Shown here in pieces: positions 1 to 14,341 of a DNA stretch of 64,000 nucleotides; position 1 is the first letter of the stretch, and every line of letters starts with the position of its first letter. The translations under genes were made by a program, and so were the position numbers. The DNA comes from Lycorma delicatula. Its lineage: Eukaryota; Arthropoda; Insecta; Hemiptera; Fulgoridae. Location of the stretch: contig NC_134457.1 of assembly GCF_047948215.1 (NCBI RefSeq), positions 84,544,898 to 84,608,897 of the forward strand. The letters run 5' to 3'. Below the pieces are notes generated by a model that was not told the origin of the DNA, ran no database searches, and saw nothing but the letters and a program-made list of their open reading frames with translations.

Positions 1-140
1 TAATGTTTGAATTTAATGTGTAATTTGAGAAAAAAAAGAAAACGTTTAAATGAGGATGAGGGAAAATCTCGAAAGCACTATTATAGGTAAGAAGCATTAT
101 TAAATTCTGTACTGTTGGTGGTAAACGGTTTTCATACTTA

Positions 141-187
141 CTTTTTTTTATATTTTCATATATATATATATGAAAATATAAAAAAAG
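141..187. repeat. Near-perfect 47-nt palindrome
   Basis: A C plus T-run and ATATTTTCA is mirrored on the same strand by TGAAAATAT, an A-run and G, around an AT-dinucleotide centre. The arms differ by one base in the homopolymer length. It can form a long AT-only hairpin or cruciform. It supplies the beginning of the apparent reading frame at 115-426, which argues against that frame being a gene. Confidence 0.8.
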
Positions 188-689
188 TAGAGAAGAAAAT
201 TATTGATAAATTAATGCTAGAAAGATTAATAGAAAATGTAAAAAAAGAGAAGCCGAAAAACAGTAAAAAGTATAGACAATATAAAATGGAAAATAGGAGC
301 TGTAAAAATTTTAATACTTTAGCTGGAAATAAAGAAGACTTGCAAGGACATGGTCCAAGGGACTTGCTTCACACAGATATGATGGTGACTAATTTTAGAA
401 ACCTGAATTTTCTAAGTTCTCTTTAATTCATTCTAAATAAGTAATTCCTCAGATTGTTTTTGTCTGTTATTGTTTACTTTTATGATATATACTTCTATCA
501 TTTATTGTTCAGATTAATTATTATTTAATATAAAATTATCTATAAAGTTTTTTTTCACTCACTGTTTTTTAATTCAATTTTTAAAACTTACATCACATAC
601 TTACATCACATTTTACAGAAGTTTTTTTTTCTTTTGGCTTGAATTGATTCACCAAGATTCTTTTGGCAAGAATCTTGTACGTGGGAATA

Positions 690-776
690 CAAAAATAGAG
701 CCTATGAAAAATACTATACTTGATCAAGATTAGAACACGGAACCTCCGGATAAAAGGTCCTGTCTCAGAGATAATA
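690..776 (-). mobile_element. SINE-B relic (tRNA-derived)
   Basis: Read on the minus strand it resembles the SINE-B copies at 31300-31428 and 42335-42470. The order is the same: a tRNA-like head, a TTTTATCCGGAGG segment, a box-B-like GTTCTAATC, then a tail with a TTTTTCATA motif. It is strongly diverged. The call rests on motif order rather than on close identity. Confidence 0.4.
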
Positions 777-2181
777 GTTTAATTTAGTTTAAAACATTAA
801 AATAATTGAGGTGATTGAATGTTTACTATCTCGGTCACTGACGTAAGATCAGAAGTTTTTTTGGGGAATTATAAAGGTTTCATAGTTTCCCTTGAGCTTT
901 CCAAGAAAATGATAGTTTTTTTTATCCGTGGAACAGCACACAGAACATTCCTGATACGTACATAATTAATTAACTACATACAAATTTTCAATTATCTGAA
1001 TAAAATTTATCTGCAAATAAATTTATTAAATTACAACCCACAATTTCTTTAGTTTGGTTTCTTTTGATTTTAATTTCTTTAATTTAAACATCAGAAAATC
1101 TTAACTTTTTGTATTCAAACTAATTATTAATCTATCAATTTTAGAATTATTCTATTTACGACTTTGAAGGGAACTTGACCATAGCCACTGGTTTATGTAG
1201 ATTTCCGATTTGTAGTAGGTAAATTTGCGTTCGGAAAAATTATACACCAAAGTTAACGTTATATTATATGAACGTTAGATTTTTTGAGAGCATTTCATTA
1301 TTCTCAAAAAAAGCTGAAACATGATTTCTTTTGTGATATCAAAAAAGAATAACGTGTTTTTTTTTTTAAATCAGACATTTAGAGTATTACAAAAAAAAAA
1401 TTTATTTAGCTACTCATTTTAGACGATCTATGAAAGATAGTAGCTATTTATTTTCTCTTCGTTTTCTTCTACCCACAATTTTTTGTTGTTTTTTGGTTTT
1501 TTTTTATATCTCAAGATAAGATTAATCATTGTAATATTAACTATCTAACAAATAAAAATGTATGATGTAAAAATTTCAAAATAGCCATCATATTTATTTT
1601 TTTATATCTTAGTTATCGTTAGTTTTACCATAATATTTTGTATTAACTAACTTTTTAAGGCTTTCATTGTAAATAAAATTACATCTTATTTTTACAAATC
1701 GGTTCACAAACAACAAAATTATTGAAAAAAATTTATGAAATAATTTTCAGCCTGATTTTACCACCACTTCTGTTAAATTAATTAATATTAATAATAAGCT
1801 TGAATTTTTTAATACATTTGACATTAAATAATAGCTAATATTAACTTGTCAACAATTATTTACGTTGCAAAGTGAAGATAATTCTATTTATTTAATTGTA
1901 TTAAAATATATTATTATTATTATTATTTATAACACAGTTTTCCACCATTTTACACAATCTGCTCTTAAACAATTACTGTTACAACTGTAATACAAATTTA
2001 TTTCAACTGTACAGCTGTACAATTGCGTTACTGTTGATGATAAATTTATTCTAGAATTTATTAAATAATTTACATTTTATTAGTGAAATTTAATAACCGA
2101 TTTATAACTATTTAAATATATATATTTATATATTTAAATGTATAACTATTATAATTATTTCACTTGTCTTTTTTTTACTAG

Positions 2182-2255
2182 AGTGGAGATGAAGATTCCG
2201 GTGAAAATTATGTCAGCGATTCTCTAAAATAACTCTTGTTTTTCGTCCGATTTTG
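2182..2255 (+). other. Possible small exon, unassigned
   Basis: A pyrimidine run ending in ACTAG precedes position 2182, and a strong donor (G then GTAAGTAAG) follows position 2255, so the 74 bases have both splice signals. One frame reads 16 codons rich in S, D, E and G (ending SDSLK) then TAA; the other two frames also stop. It could be a terminal coding exon, an untranslated exon or chance. No partner exon was found, so confidence is low. Confidence 0.2.
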
Positions 2256-4079
2256 GTAAGTAAGATATTATTTTGTTTAAGACTTAACAATTTAAATAAG
2301 GAAATATTTTTAATAAACCTAATAATTGCCAGGAATAAAAGATGAAAAGAATTAATCTGGCCGCCATTTTTAAAATTTTTGTTTACATTGTAATTTTCAG
2401 TTTATTAGAGAAAGTCGGTGATAAATAGTGTATAAAATATTATGTTAATACGCTTACCCGATCTTGAGATATAATTTTTCTTTAAAACACGTAAAATGGT
2501 GTTCAGAAGTAAACCAAAGGGAAAATCGAAATTTTCTCTTAAAAATATTTCGTTCATTTTGATAAATAGAATGTGAAAGTCAGAAACACATTTTTCTTGC
2601 TTTCTGTATTCGGTAAATTTTATAATGAATGGTAGATTTTAATAATTTCATTTTTGTGGCATTCCTTTAGAATTTCTGGTTCTTACTTTGATCTAAGCAT
2701 TGCTTGCAAACTTCTTTGTTCGTTTTCTTGCTATTTTGACTTTTAGTTTTTAATATATATTTAATGTTCTTACAAGTTTAAAGATCGAATCTGTAATTTA
2801 GCTTTCGGTTTTTGTTTTAATGGTGTTTGGGAGGTAAGAATCTTTTCGTTGTTCAAATTGGTCAATTGTATATGTAGATACAGACAGCCCCACACACGCG
2901 CGTGCACACACACACATATGAACGTCGGCACGCACACACGAAGGAACGCACGCTTTTTTTTTCTTTAATATGTATATATCAAGATTGAACTGAGGAATCA
3001 TAATTTTTGTTACATGTATAAATAAACTTTATCTGACAAATAAAAAAATTATGAGCGTACACAAGATTACAGATGGAAATCCGTAAATAAAAAAATAAAA
3101 AACTAAGCTATTGCAGGAAATTGATGACGTATTTCCAGCTGTATTTTATTTCTACCGCTGTTCAATTAATTAATTTGAATAAACTGGAATATTTTCCATA
3201 CTTTCGACGCTAAATGTTAACTACTTAAACTTACAGTAAATTAGCTTATCTGCAGAATATTCTTTATCACAAAATGGCGGAATTTTTAAAGATTATTTAA
3301 AAATAATTTAAAAAGTTAAAATATTTATTATTAATAAGACACAGTTTTCTCTCATTTTAATCGATACGCTGTTAGTAATAATGATTGAGTGAATCATTAT
3401 TGATTCACTTCAATTAAGTTTTGAAGTGACTTTTACGCCAATACAATGTCGTAGCTGATGATTTAACTTCACTCATTCATAAGTTCCTGATGTTCTAATA
3501 CGTCAAAAATTTCTTCAGTTTTTACCAAACTTCCTGAAAAATTATTTGAATGAAGTATCTTGGATGTGGTTCATGCATGATGATGCCCCATCATACTTTA
3601 TTATCAGTCAGTACTTGAACAGTTAGTTACTAAAAGGGAAATAGGTCATGCAGGACTAAAACCGGCTCTGAAAATTCATGTAATGTAAACCTATTAATTT
3701 TTTTTTAGTAAACCTGAAAGGAATGGTTACATTGCAATATTAAAGTTTGAATTTTAGCAGAGAAATGAAGAATATTTTATGTCTTCAGATCAACTTTGTT
3801 TCGTAAAATTTTCATAACAATGTGAAATTAATACAATTTATTGTCAGAGGTTTTATTTTAATTTTATGAAATACTAAAGAGAAAATATCAGAGAAAATTT
3901 TTATCAGAGAAAATATTGAAAGAGTCACCAATTCGGATACCCATTTTTGCATTTTTTGACTCTTTAGGTCCAGTACAAATATGCAAAAAATTACACACAA
4001 ATTCTTTATAAATTGGTATTTACATTATGAATTTATTCATTACATACTGCAATAAAAAACCTCAGTCCAGCAAATACAA

Positions 4080-5204
4080 AACAGAAAAACCTGACGATTA
4101 TTGAAAGGTTATTGCACGCTTGGTGGTTTTGCGAGAGGACGGGAAAGTGGGAACTCAACTCTACTCACTGCCATTTGAGTTACCAAAGAGCCGTTGAATA
4201 CTACCCATCGCGTTTTTGATGTGGAAACGTGTTTTCAAAATCAGCAATTCTTTCGTAATTTTGTAGAGAAAATCTAGTCAACATTTCATTGTTGACGAGA
4301 GCCTTCTCGTACTACATTTACGTTGTGGGTAGAGAATTTCAGGACAGTATCAGTATCAAAAAGAAAATAATAGGAAAGTCAGAAATCCTTGCGAACTTCA
4401 AACAGTTAAGGCAGAAAATTGAAGCTAGTCCTCGGCGTTCGGTACGTTGTCGGAATTCCTCCCCTCTCAACAGTCAAAATCAAACCGTTAGAAGTATTCT
4501 TATTTGAATTTTCCCTACAAATTAATGGTTCTTCAAGAATTGACCCCTCGTGTTTGGGAACAAATCCGAGTATTAACAGAGATGATTCTGGAAAATATGA
4601 TAGGAAACACGATAATCTCATGAGTGGTGAAGCACATTTTCACCTAATGGGTTATGGTAACATACAAAACTTTCAGTATTGGTCCGATACAAATCCAAAA
4701 TAGCTTCATGAGCGTCCACTTCATACACAATGGGTCACAGGATAGCGAAGTTTGGCGTGATCGACTCTATTTCCTTGAAGTAGTTGGTTAGAAAACGGTT
4801 AGAAGTTGGCCACAGTGAATTCCAAACGGTAAACTTCGCTGTTTCAAAACTTTCTTGCTCCAAAACTTCACAGAAGGAGTATAAATCGAACCGAATTATG
4901 CCTTCAACAAGATGAGACAACTTCCCATCCGGCTAGATTTTTGATGGAAGTATTAAGGGAATGTTTCTGGAATGTTTGATTTTTTTCTATGGAGACATCA
5001 CCTAACCATCCTGTTTACCCGTTTTTAGATGTGTGATTTTTTCCCGAGGAGTTATTTAAAATCCAAGTACAGGCAGCCATTCAACGCGAGGTGGCTGCCA
5101 TACCGGGATACATACCGCGAAATATGAGAAGTTTCGGCGACCGAATCCAACAGTTTTTAGACCAAAATGGACGATATTTGCAAGACGTTATTTTTTGCAG
5201 TTAA
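4080..5204 (+). pseudogene. Mariner-like (DDE) transposase relic, unit 1
   Basis: A decayed transposase of the insect group that has an N-terminal helix-turn-helix region followed by a DDE catalytic domain. The reading changes frame and carries many stops. Recognisable pieces in order: a segment reading QELTPRVWEQIREY near 4530; the catalytic-block motif SGEAHFHLMGY (normally SDEAHFHLNGY) and a following QNFQYW near 4620-4680; HERPLHTQWVT near 4710-4735; QQDE and FPSG near 4900, corresponding to the normal QQDGATAHT block; GDIT-PSCLP near 4990; then FFPRGVI and a C-terminal DRIQQFLDQNGRYLQDVIF ending in TAA at 5202-5204. In the first block the Asp before Glu is Gly. A GTGTCCGTCTCATTT stretch near 5365 may be a remnant of a terminal repeat. 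It cannot encode a working enzyme. The N-terminal limit is uncertain. Confidence 0.8.
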
Positions 5205-7006
5205 TGTTGGCGTAAATTAATCCACAAGAGTTAATAACACCACTTTCAACAACAATGGTATACATGTAGCTTTAAGTCTAATACATGAATAAAAACGCGT
5301 TCTTTGATATTACTCATATTTTTTTTCAAATCATCAAGTTTCCTTACCTACTATTTATGTAGGTGTCCGTCTCATTTAATATCTCTGAACTAAGTAAAAG
5401 TATAACATTTACTTTTAGGGTGATGCTATTACATTTTTATGAAAATCAGTTAAAAAATTGTGATCCTCTCCCTTTAACCAATATTGGAGGAAAATACAGC
5501 TGGTGAATTTTTGCAGTGTTGCCAGTTTGTTATAATTTTTTCATTCTGCATTTTATGTCACTTCAAATATTAAAGCTGGATTAAACTTCTTATTAAAAGA
5601 TTATTATTTTATTTATTCAGCGAAATTAATTTATTACAATAACCAAAAATTATAATGAATAATAATAATAAATAACCTTCTAACAATCTTTTAAAAACCT
5701 TTTTAAAAAGTTTAAACCTTTTTAAGGTTTTTTTAGGTCTTAATAACCTTTTAAAGAAACCTTTTTATTATTAATGAAGAAAGTTTTCCTTTTTTATACT
5801 ACATATACTTGCGTGAAATAATGCTATAATTTTATTCATTCCTCTCTGATATTTAAACTACAGTCACGCGACAAAATCTTTCCTTTATATTTGAGCTAAC
5901 ATACTGCACACACAAGGATGTTCATTTTATTAAGTTATCTTAATTGTATTATTTAATCCTTTTACCTTCAAAAGTAATATGAATAATTATTATACTAATT
6001 CCTTTTTATCAGATATTTTTTCAATTAATTAAAATAAAAATATCCGGTTGTTAATAAAATGCAAGATAAAGGTCTATTACACTATAATCTTTACTCAAAG
6101 TGATAAATTAATAAAATGCAATTATTTTTTTAAATAGTCTAAGTATACTTCAGTTATATTAAGTTTAATTTCCAGGTCTTTATTATTTATCCTATTTTGA
6201 ACATTTTCTTCACTTCTTTTAAATCAATTTTATCTTATACTCTTAATTCCTCCTTCACTTCATAAAATAAAAGCTGAAGAGAACAAATACATTAAATTGA
6301 AACACATTGTTCGTATTTCCGAATCGTTCCGGATTAACTGGTGTGTTGAACAGATTAGTTGAATTCTACTCTAATCTGTTAGAACAAGAGGAAAATACAC
6401 CATACAGATGGCAACCATTGACTGTCCGAAATAGTTAAGTCTACAACCGCGACATAACTTTTCAAACTGTATTATGCCTCTAACTTAACTTTCTAGTCAA
6501 CTGTTAAAGCTGCTAACTGAATTCTATTTTTTAGGTTTAAGTATAATTCCGATAAGTTTCTAATTTTTAAATCGCGTACGCACCATATTTAAAAAATAGA
6601 CCTTTAAATTAAAATAAAACTATTATCTATCTTAATAAATGTCTTAATACTTACTGGAAAAAAACAAAAATTATGTAAAATAGTACAAAACTTTCTTTGC
6701 AATAGAAGCTTTACTTTTTTTACATCTCCAGGCTTGGCGCTACATAAAATCTTCAAAAATAGTTAAAACATTTCTATGTATGGAACATTAATGGCATTAA
6801 GTTTTTAAAAAATAAAAGAGGAACAGCCATTTTGAATTTTTACTTTTTGTATATTGGTTGTAGAAAATTGAGCTTTAATTTAAAATTCCAAAGTTTTAGC
6901 TCAATCGGCTTAAAGTTTGAGATTTATGGGTGAAGGATATTCAATATTATTTCTACAGTTATCATCTCATCGCGAAAACCTGATGTCTTATAACACTGAA
7001 ATTTGG

Positions 7007-7062
<56 letters not shown>
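7007..7062. repeat. (CT)13(AT)15 microsatellite
   Basis: Compound dinucleotide repeat of 13 CT units followed by 15 AT units. The copy in the second duplication unit has one more AT unit. This is the only difference found between the two units. Confidence 0.95.
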
Positions 7063-7065
<3 letters not shown>

Positions 7066-10000
7066 TGTATCCCAGTTTTGACCTGATTTTCGACCTCATT
7101 AGAAGAGAGGGCAAGACAGTACGCATAGTTTTTTCGCCCGGTATGATGTCCGTGGAAGTGTTAGAAAAATTTATGGTACCGATTAAGGATATCAAAGTAA
7201 ACAAAAACATTTATGAGGACAAATACAATAATTCTCGCTATCCTTCCCCCTGTTCGGCTTTTTTTTAATTTTTTCCCTCCCGGCATAGCTGTAGGAAATG
7301 TGCTTAGAGACTTCGTCTAAAGTTAAGGGAATAATTTAGGGCATCGAAATAAAGAAGTTCATGTAAATTCCCTATCCATTTTATTTTCAATCAGTTCGCT
7401 ATTTTGTATGTTTTTTTTTTTCAGTAAAAATTGATATTGTAAAGATTGACATTTTGAATAAATTTGGTGCATATGTATCCAACAACATATTTTAAAAAAT
7501 AAATAATTACGAAAACGTTACTTTTGAAATACAAAATGGCAACCATTTTAAGTTTTAAAACTATTAATAGTGCCATAAATATTAGTTTTATCGAATAATG
7601 TTTTATTAGATAAACTGTTAAACCTCATATATTAACAAAAACAACTCATTTATTAAAATTGATTGATAAAGAACTTCGATGCAGCTGAAATTGTTAAAGG
7701 AAAAGCAAACAACATGCGTGAAAGCTACCATAAAATTGTCTGACTGCATAATCTCCAGTATCCACTTTTACAGGTATGCAAGTAAGCTGGTACCTGATTT
7801 TATATTTTTTAAATTTTCTTCTAATGCCATTAAACAGATTTAACGTGCGAGATTTAATGTTACCTTATAAAATAAATAACGAGATATTAATTTTTACATA
7901 AGGTAATATCACTACATTTGATACCAGCTAATGAAATTTCGCTTAGTAATATCGAGGAACATTCTTTAGAAACCGGATTTCTAAAACTTTTAATTCCAAT
8001 TTGTATTCCATAATTGACCAATTTTAAGTATACAATATGAAAATCGCATTTTCATATTAAAATTTTTATATGAAAATCCAATGATTATTTGAAATATGGG
8101 TCTGTCAAGGGCGAAGCCAGGAAAGTTGTGCAATCCTTTGCCGACTTTTCTGTTTTCTGGCTGTTTAGAAAGCGAGGAAATTAGCATGGATATTCAGCTG
8201 GTCTCAACCCTTGTTCTCATTTTTTTTTATGAATTTTTAAATATACTTCTTATCAGATGCGTAAAACATAAGATGAACCTGTTTACAGAATTTTAATAAT
8301 CCACAGACAGATACGAGGTAGTGTAATTACGTAGCGAATAACGAATTTTGTTTGTGTTTATGATACATTTGAATCAAATAAAATTTCCGATATATTATGC
8401 ATTTTACTTATGCATTGATATATGATGCATTTTACCTTTTTAAATTATTTTTCAACTGTTGTTATCAATGATCATCATTGGATAGTCATGACAACATTGT
8501 GTTTTTCTCCTTCAAAATTAGAAAGATTTCAATCTTTGACAAAATTACGAGTATATGAACTTATAACCGAATAAATTTTCATCATTAACCAGTTTTGGAA
8601 TTATAATGCATCAGTAACTTCACTGATAAAACTACAGAAAAATAAGTTTTATAACTTGTAGTCTTTATAAATTGAAAAACCCTTTATTTTAACTAAAATT
8701 TAACTCCGTGCTAAAATTTGTTAAAAAAGTTTTTATTTATTTTTTTATATAATTGTTTGATTCATCACATAAGAAGTTTTCTAGATGAAAGCTGAAATTT
8801 TACTACCCATCACAAAGGTCAGATAACGGTTTAATATAAATTGTAATTTAAATCGGTATATATTATTTATTCATGCGTAAAAGTACGATAGAAAGATCAC
8901 AGAGAGATAGTCTAACAAATAAATAAATGTACAAACAGATAAACATTTATTTTTTAATGTGTATGTAATCGGTTAGAGGATTGCGTAAGTGATTATTGCT
9001 CGGTTCTTGTCCAGATGAACCGTATTAATATTACTATTAATGAAAAATAAATAAAAAATCAGAAATATAAACACATAAATAAATGCTATAACAAAATAGT
9101 GTGGTAAACAACCAATGAGAAAAAAATGTGTAGAATGATGAACATATTTTTGTTTCTGAACGCTTTTAAAATTATTAATATGTTATAAGAGTAGGTTGCC
9201 AAAATTTTCTTAAAATGAAAATGATATTTTCCATAGAAATCTACACAATACAACTTGTAACATAATAAAGATGTGAATAGATCATTGTGAGGAGCTAATG
9301 CAGCGGCGTTTAGGATACACCCGTTGACCCGTTGATGTCTCGAATGGTTACAAACGAAACCGAATAATGTGAGATATAATAACTGGAAACATATGCTGAA
9401 ATACCAACAAAAAAAATTGACAAAAGTTGAATTTTAAGGAGATTACATTTTCTGTTTAGTTTTTTTCCACAAAAACTATTTTCTTACGAGAAACTATCAG
9501 ACCCGTTTTTAGCCCAACAGGAAGGAAACACTTTCTTCGTTAAATTTATTTTTGAAGCACTAAGTTTGAATCAAAGAATAAAAAAAATTAATTTTGTGGG
9601 TTTCATAAAAACCTGAACCGTTAACGCTTCATGACTTATCACACGGATATGCCTAAATTTTATAGGATTTCTTCTGTCTCTTTGTACACTATACAAGATA
9701 AAATTGATAGCCCTAACTGAATCATTTTTTTAAATACTTTGAATGAAGATAAATTTATAAAATCTAATTTAAAAATTTAATAATAATTTTAAAACTTTTG
9801 TGCGTGTGTATGTGTACGCGCGCGTACATTATATAAAATAAAATATTTTAAACCTCAACTGATTATTTATTTTGTTTGGTTTTTTCGATACGTTAAACAC
9901 ATCTGTAAAGTGTAAAATGTAAACCGGGCCTGTTTTATCGACTGTAATGCGATTCACATGTTATTTATTGCGCTCAAACTTAACATCAGCCGCACTCCCA

Positions 10001-11353
10001 ATAATCCCAAGTCTATCGTTAATATAATTTATTAATGTGTAGTTAATTAATGGAATAACAAAGACATTATTCAATTTTTTTTTTTTTTTATTTATGAGGT
10101 TGTATAACAAAATTATATAATCTGATCTAACATATATTTTCATTTAGTTTTAAAACTCTGTCATTGCTTATTAATTTTCACCTCTTTCCTATACTGATGT
10201 TATTATTGACAAAAAAAAATTTCTCTAGACTAAAGATTTTATTTTTTCCAAATATTAAGTAATTCTTACATAAAAAATATCTTCTAATCTCTACAATGAT
10301 TATCAAATGTGCAAATATATTGAATGTTTATGAAAATGTTAACTATTTTTATTTATTTGTCACTTTTAAAATTGTTAAACAAAAAATATATGCTTATAAA
10401 AACATTATTAATATTTATAAGTAAGTTAAAGCATATAAATATCCCCAAAAATTACAATGAAATTGTAAACCGTACGGTAAGAATCTCGTAGATATCATTT
10501 CTTCTGCTTAAAAAACAAAAAATTTCTATAATATTCTTTATCACAAAATGGCGGAATTTTTAAAGATTATTTAAAAATAATTTAAAAAGTTAAAATATTT
10601 ATTATTAATAAGACACAGTTTTCTCTCATTTTAATCGATACGCTGTTAGTAATAATGATTGAGTGAATCATTATTGATTCACTTCAATTAAGTTTTGAAG
10701 TGACTTTTACGCCAATACAATGTCGTAGCTGATGATTTAACTTCACTCATTCATAAGTTCCTGATGTTCTAATACGTCAAAAATTTCTTCAGTTTTTACC
10801 AAACTTCCTGAAAAATTATTTGAATGAAGTATCTTGGATGTGGTTCATGCATGATGATGCCCCATCATACTTTATTATCAGTCAGTACTTGAACAGTTAG
10901 TTACTAAAAGGGAAATAGGTCATGCAGGACTAAAACCGGCTCTGAAAATTCATGTAATGTAAACCTATTAATTTTTTTTTAGTAAACCTGAAAGGAATGG
11001 TTACATTGCAATATTAAAGTTTGAATTTTAGCAGAGAAATGAAGAATATTTTATGTCTTCAGATCAACTTTGTTTCGTAAAATTTTCATAACAATGTGAA
11101 ATTAATACAATTTATTGTCAGAGGTTTTATTTTAATTTTATGAAATACTAAAGAGAAAATATCAGAGAAAATTTTTATCAGAGAAAATATTGAAAGAGTC
11201 ACCAATTCGGATACCCATTTTTGCATTTTTTGACTCTTTAGGTCCAGTACAAATATGCAAAAAATTACACACAAATTCTTTATAAATTGGTATTTACATT
11301 ATGAATTTATTCATTACATACTGCAATAAAAAACCTCAGTCCAGCAAATACAA

Positions 11354-12478
11354 AACAGAAAAACCTGACGATTATTGAAAGGTTATTGCACGCTTGGTGG
11401 TTTTGCGAGAGGACGGGAAAGTGGGAACTCAACTCTACTCACTGCCATTTGAGTTACCAAAGAGCCGTTGAATACTACCCATCGCGTTTTTGATGTGGAA
11501 ACGTGTTTTCAAAATCAGCAATTCTTTCGTAATTTTGTAGAGAAAATCTAGTCAACATTTCATTGTTGACGAGAGCCTTCTCGTACTACATTTACGTTGT
11601 GGGTAGAGAATTTCAGGACAGTATCAGTATCAAAAAGAAAATAATAGGAAAGTCAGAAATCCTTGCGAACTTCAAACAGTTAAGGCAGAAAATTGAAGCT
11701 AGTCCTCGGCGTTCGGTACGTTGTCGGAATTCCTCCCCTCTCAACAGTCAAAATCAAACCGTTAGAAGTATTCTTATTTGAATTTTCCCTACAAATTAAT
11801 GGTTCTTCAAGAATTGACCCCTCGTGTTTGGGAACAAATCCGAGTATTAACAGAGATGATTCTGGAAAATATGATAGGAAACACGATAATCTCATGAGTG
11901 GTGAAGCACATTTTCACCTAATGGGTTATGGTAACATACAAAACTTTCAGTATTGGTCCGATACAAATCCAAAATAGCTTCATGAGCGTCCACTTCATAC
12001 ACAATGGGTCACAGGATAGCGAAGTTTGGCGTGATCGACTCTATTTCCTTGAAGTAGTTGGTTAGAAAACGGTTAGAAGTTGGCCACAGTGAATTCCAAA
12101 CGGTAAACTTCGCTGTTTCAAAACTTTCTTGCTCCAAAACTTCACAGAAGGAGTATAAATCGAACCGAATTATGCCTTCAACAAGATGAGACAACTTCCC
12201 ATCCGGCTAGATTTTTGATGGAAGTATTAAGGGAATGTTTCTGGAATGTTTGATTTTTTTCTATGGAGACATCACCTAACCATCCTGTTTACCCGTTTTT
12301 AGATGTGTGATTTTTTCCCGAGGAGTTATTTAAAATCCAAGTACAGGCAGCCATTCAACGCGAGGTGGCTGCCATACCGGGATACATACCGCGAAATATG
12401 AGAAGTTTCGGCGACCGAATCCAACAGTTTTTAGACCAAAATGGACGATATTTGCAAGACGTTATTTTTTGCAGTTAA
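11354..12478 (+). pseudogene. Mariner-like (DDE) transposase relic, unit 2
   Basis: Same relic as at 4080-5204, carried by the duplication at an offset of exactly 7,274 bp, with the same frameshifts and stops wherever compared. Its presence twice reflects the segmental duplication and not a second transposition. The shared lesions show that the element was already dead before the duplication. Confidence 0.8.
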
Positions 12479-14280
12479 TGTTGGCGTAAATTAATCCACA
12501 AGAGTTAATAACACCACTTTCAACAACAATGGTATACATGTAGCTTTAAGTCTAATACATGAATAAAAACGCGTTCTTTGATATTACTCATATTTTTTTT
12601 CAAATCATCAAGTTTCCTTACCTACTATTTATGTAGGTGTCCGTCTCATTTAATATCTCTGAACTAAGTAAAAGTATAACATTTACTTTTAGGGTGATGC
12701 TATTACATTTTTATGAAAATCAGTTAAAAAATTGTGATCCTCTCCCTTTAACCAATATTGGAGGAAAATACAGCTGGTGAATTTTTGCAGTGTTGCCAGT
12801 TTGTTATAATTTTTTCATTCTGCATTTTATGTCACTTCAAATATTAAAGCTGGATTAAACTTCTTATTAAAAGATTATTATTTTATTTATTCAGCGAAAT
12901 TAATTTATTACAATAACCAAAAATTATAATGAATAATAATAATAAATAACCTTCTAACAATCTTTTAAAAACCTTTTTAAAAAGTTTAAACCTTTTTAAG
13001 GTTTTTTTAGGTCTTAATAACCTTTTAAAGAAACCTTTTTATTATTAATGAAGAAAGTTTTCCTTTTTTATACTACATATACTTGCGTGAAATAATGCTA
13101 TAATTTTATTCATTCCTCTCTGATATTTAAACTACAGTCACGCGACAAAATCTTTCCTTTATATTTGAGCTAACATACTGCACACACAAGGATGTTCATT
13201 TTATTAAGTTATCTTAATTGTATTATTTAATCCTTTTACCTTCAAAAGTAATATGAATAATTATTATACTAATTCCTTTTTATCAGATATTTTTTCAATT
13301 AATTAAAATAAAAATATCCGGTTGTTAATAAAATGCAAGATAAAGGTCTATTACACTATAATCTTTACTCAAAGTGATAAATTAATAAAATGCAATTATT
13401 TTTTTAAATAGTCTAAGTATACTTCAGTTATATTAAGTTTAATTTCCAGGTCTTTATTATTTATCCTATTTTGAACATTTTCTTCACTTCTTTTAAATCA
13501 ATTTTATCTTATACTCTTAATTCCTCCTTCACTTCATAAAATAAAAGCTGAAGAGAACAAATACATTAAATTGAAACACATTGTTCGTATTTCCGAATCG
13601 TTCCGGATTAACTGGTGTGTTGAACAGATTAGTTGAATTCTACTCTAATCTGTTAGAACAAGAGGAAAATACACCATACAGATGGCAACCATTGACTGTC
13701 CGAAATAGTTAAGTCTACAACCGCGACATAACTTTTCAAACTGTATTATGCCTCTAACTTAACTTTCTAGTCAACTGTTAAAGCTGCTAACTGAATTCTA
13801 TTTTTTAGGTTTAAGTATAATTCCGATAAGTTTCTAATTTTTAAATCGCGTACGCACCATATTTAAAAAATAGACCTTTAAATTAAAATAAAACTATTAT
13901 CTATCTTAATAAATGTCTTAATACTTACTGGAAAAAAACAAAAATTATGTAAAATAGTACAAAACTTTCTTTGCAATAGAAGCTTTACTTTTTTTACATC
14001 TCCAGGCTTGGCGCTACATAAAATCTTCAAAAATAGTTAAAACATTTCTATGTATGGAACATTAATGGCATTAAGTTTTTAAAAAATAAAAGAGGAACAG
14101 CCATTTTGAATTTTTACTTTTTGTATATTGGTTGTAGAAAATTGAGCTTTAATTTAAAATTCCAAAGTTTTAGCTCAATCGGCTTAAAGTTTGAGATTTA
14201 TGGGTGAAGGATATTCAATATTATTTCTACAGTTATCATCTCATCGCGAAAACCTGATGTCTTATAACACTGAAATTTGG

Positions 14281-14338
<58 letters not shown>
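14281..14338. repeat. (CT)13(AT)16 microsatellite
   Basis: Counterpart of the repeat at 7007-7062 with one extra AT unit. It lies inside a longer open frame (14191-14544) that is an accident of the repeat being open in this phase. Confidence 0.95.

Positions 14339-14341
<3 letters not shown>

Larger units (their letters stand above)
1..3255. other. AT-rich non-coding stretch before the duplication
   Basis: Very AT-rich sequence without a convincing gene. It holds a near-perfect 47-nt palindrome (141-187), a degenerate SINE-B relic (690-776), a possible small exon (2182-2255) and a CA/CG-rich simple stretch near 2890-2953. An open frame at 115-426 begins in the palindrome and shows no recognisable domain. 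Otherwise I see nothing assignable. Confidence 0.6.
3256..10529. repeat. Tandem segmental duplication, unit 1 (7,274 bp)
   Basis: First copy of a head-to-tail duplication; the same sequence runs again from 10530. The left boundary is where the bases AATAT and all that follows recur at 10530 with a constant 7,274-bp offset. The offset rises to 7,276 after the CT/TA microsatellite (15 AT units here, 16 in unit 2); I saw no other difference in the places compared. It contains one mariner-like transposase relic (4080-5204) and otherwise AT-rich non-coding DNA with short hairpins (3377-3401, 6349-6380, 8035-8057) and a GTACGCGCGCGTAC palindrome near 9815. The last ~100 bp are the outer part of the palindrome arm described at 17715. 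Confidence 0.95.

Noticed and set aside
115..426. 103-residue open frame, plus strand
   Set aside because: It begins with TTG upstream of an AT palindrome (141-187) that accounts for part of the frame; no domain, no homology recognised and no splice context.
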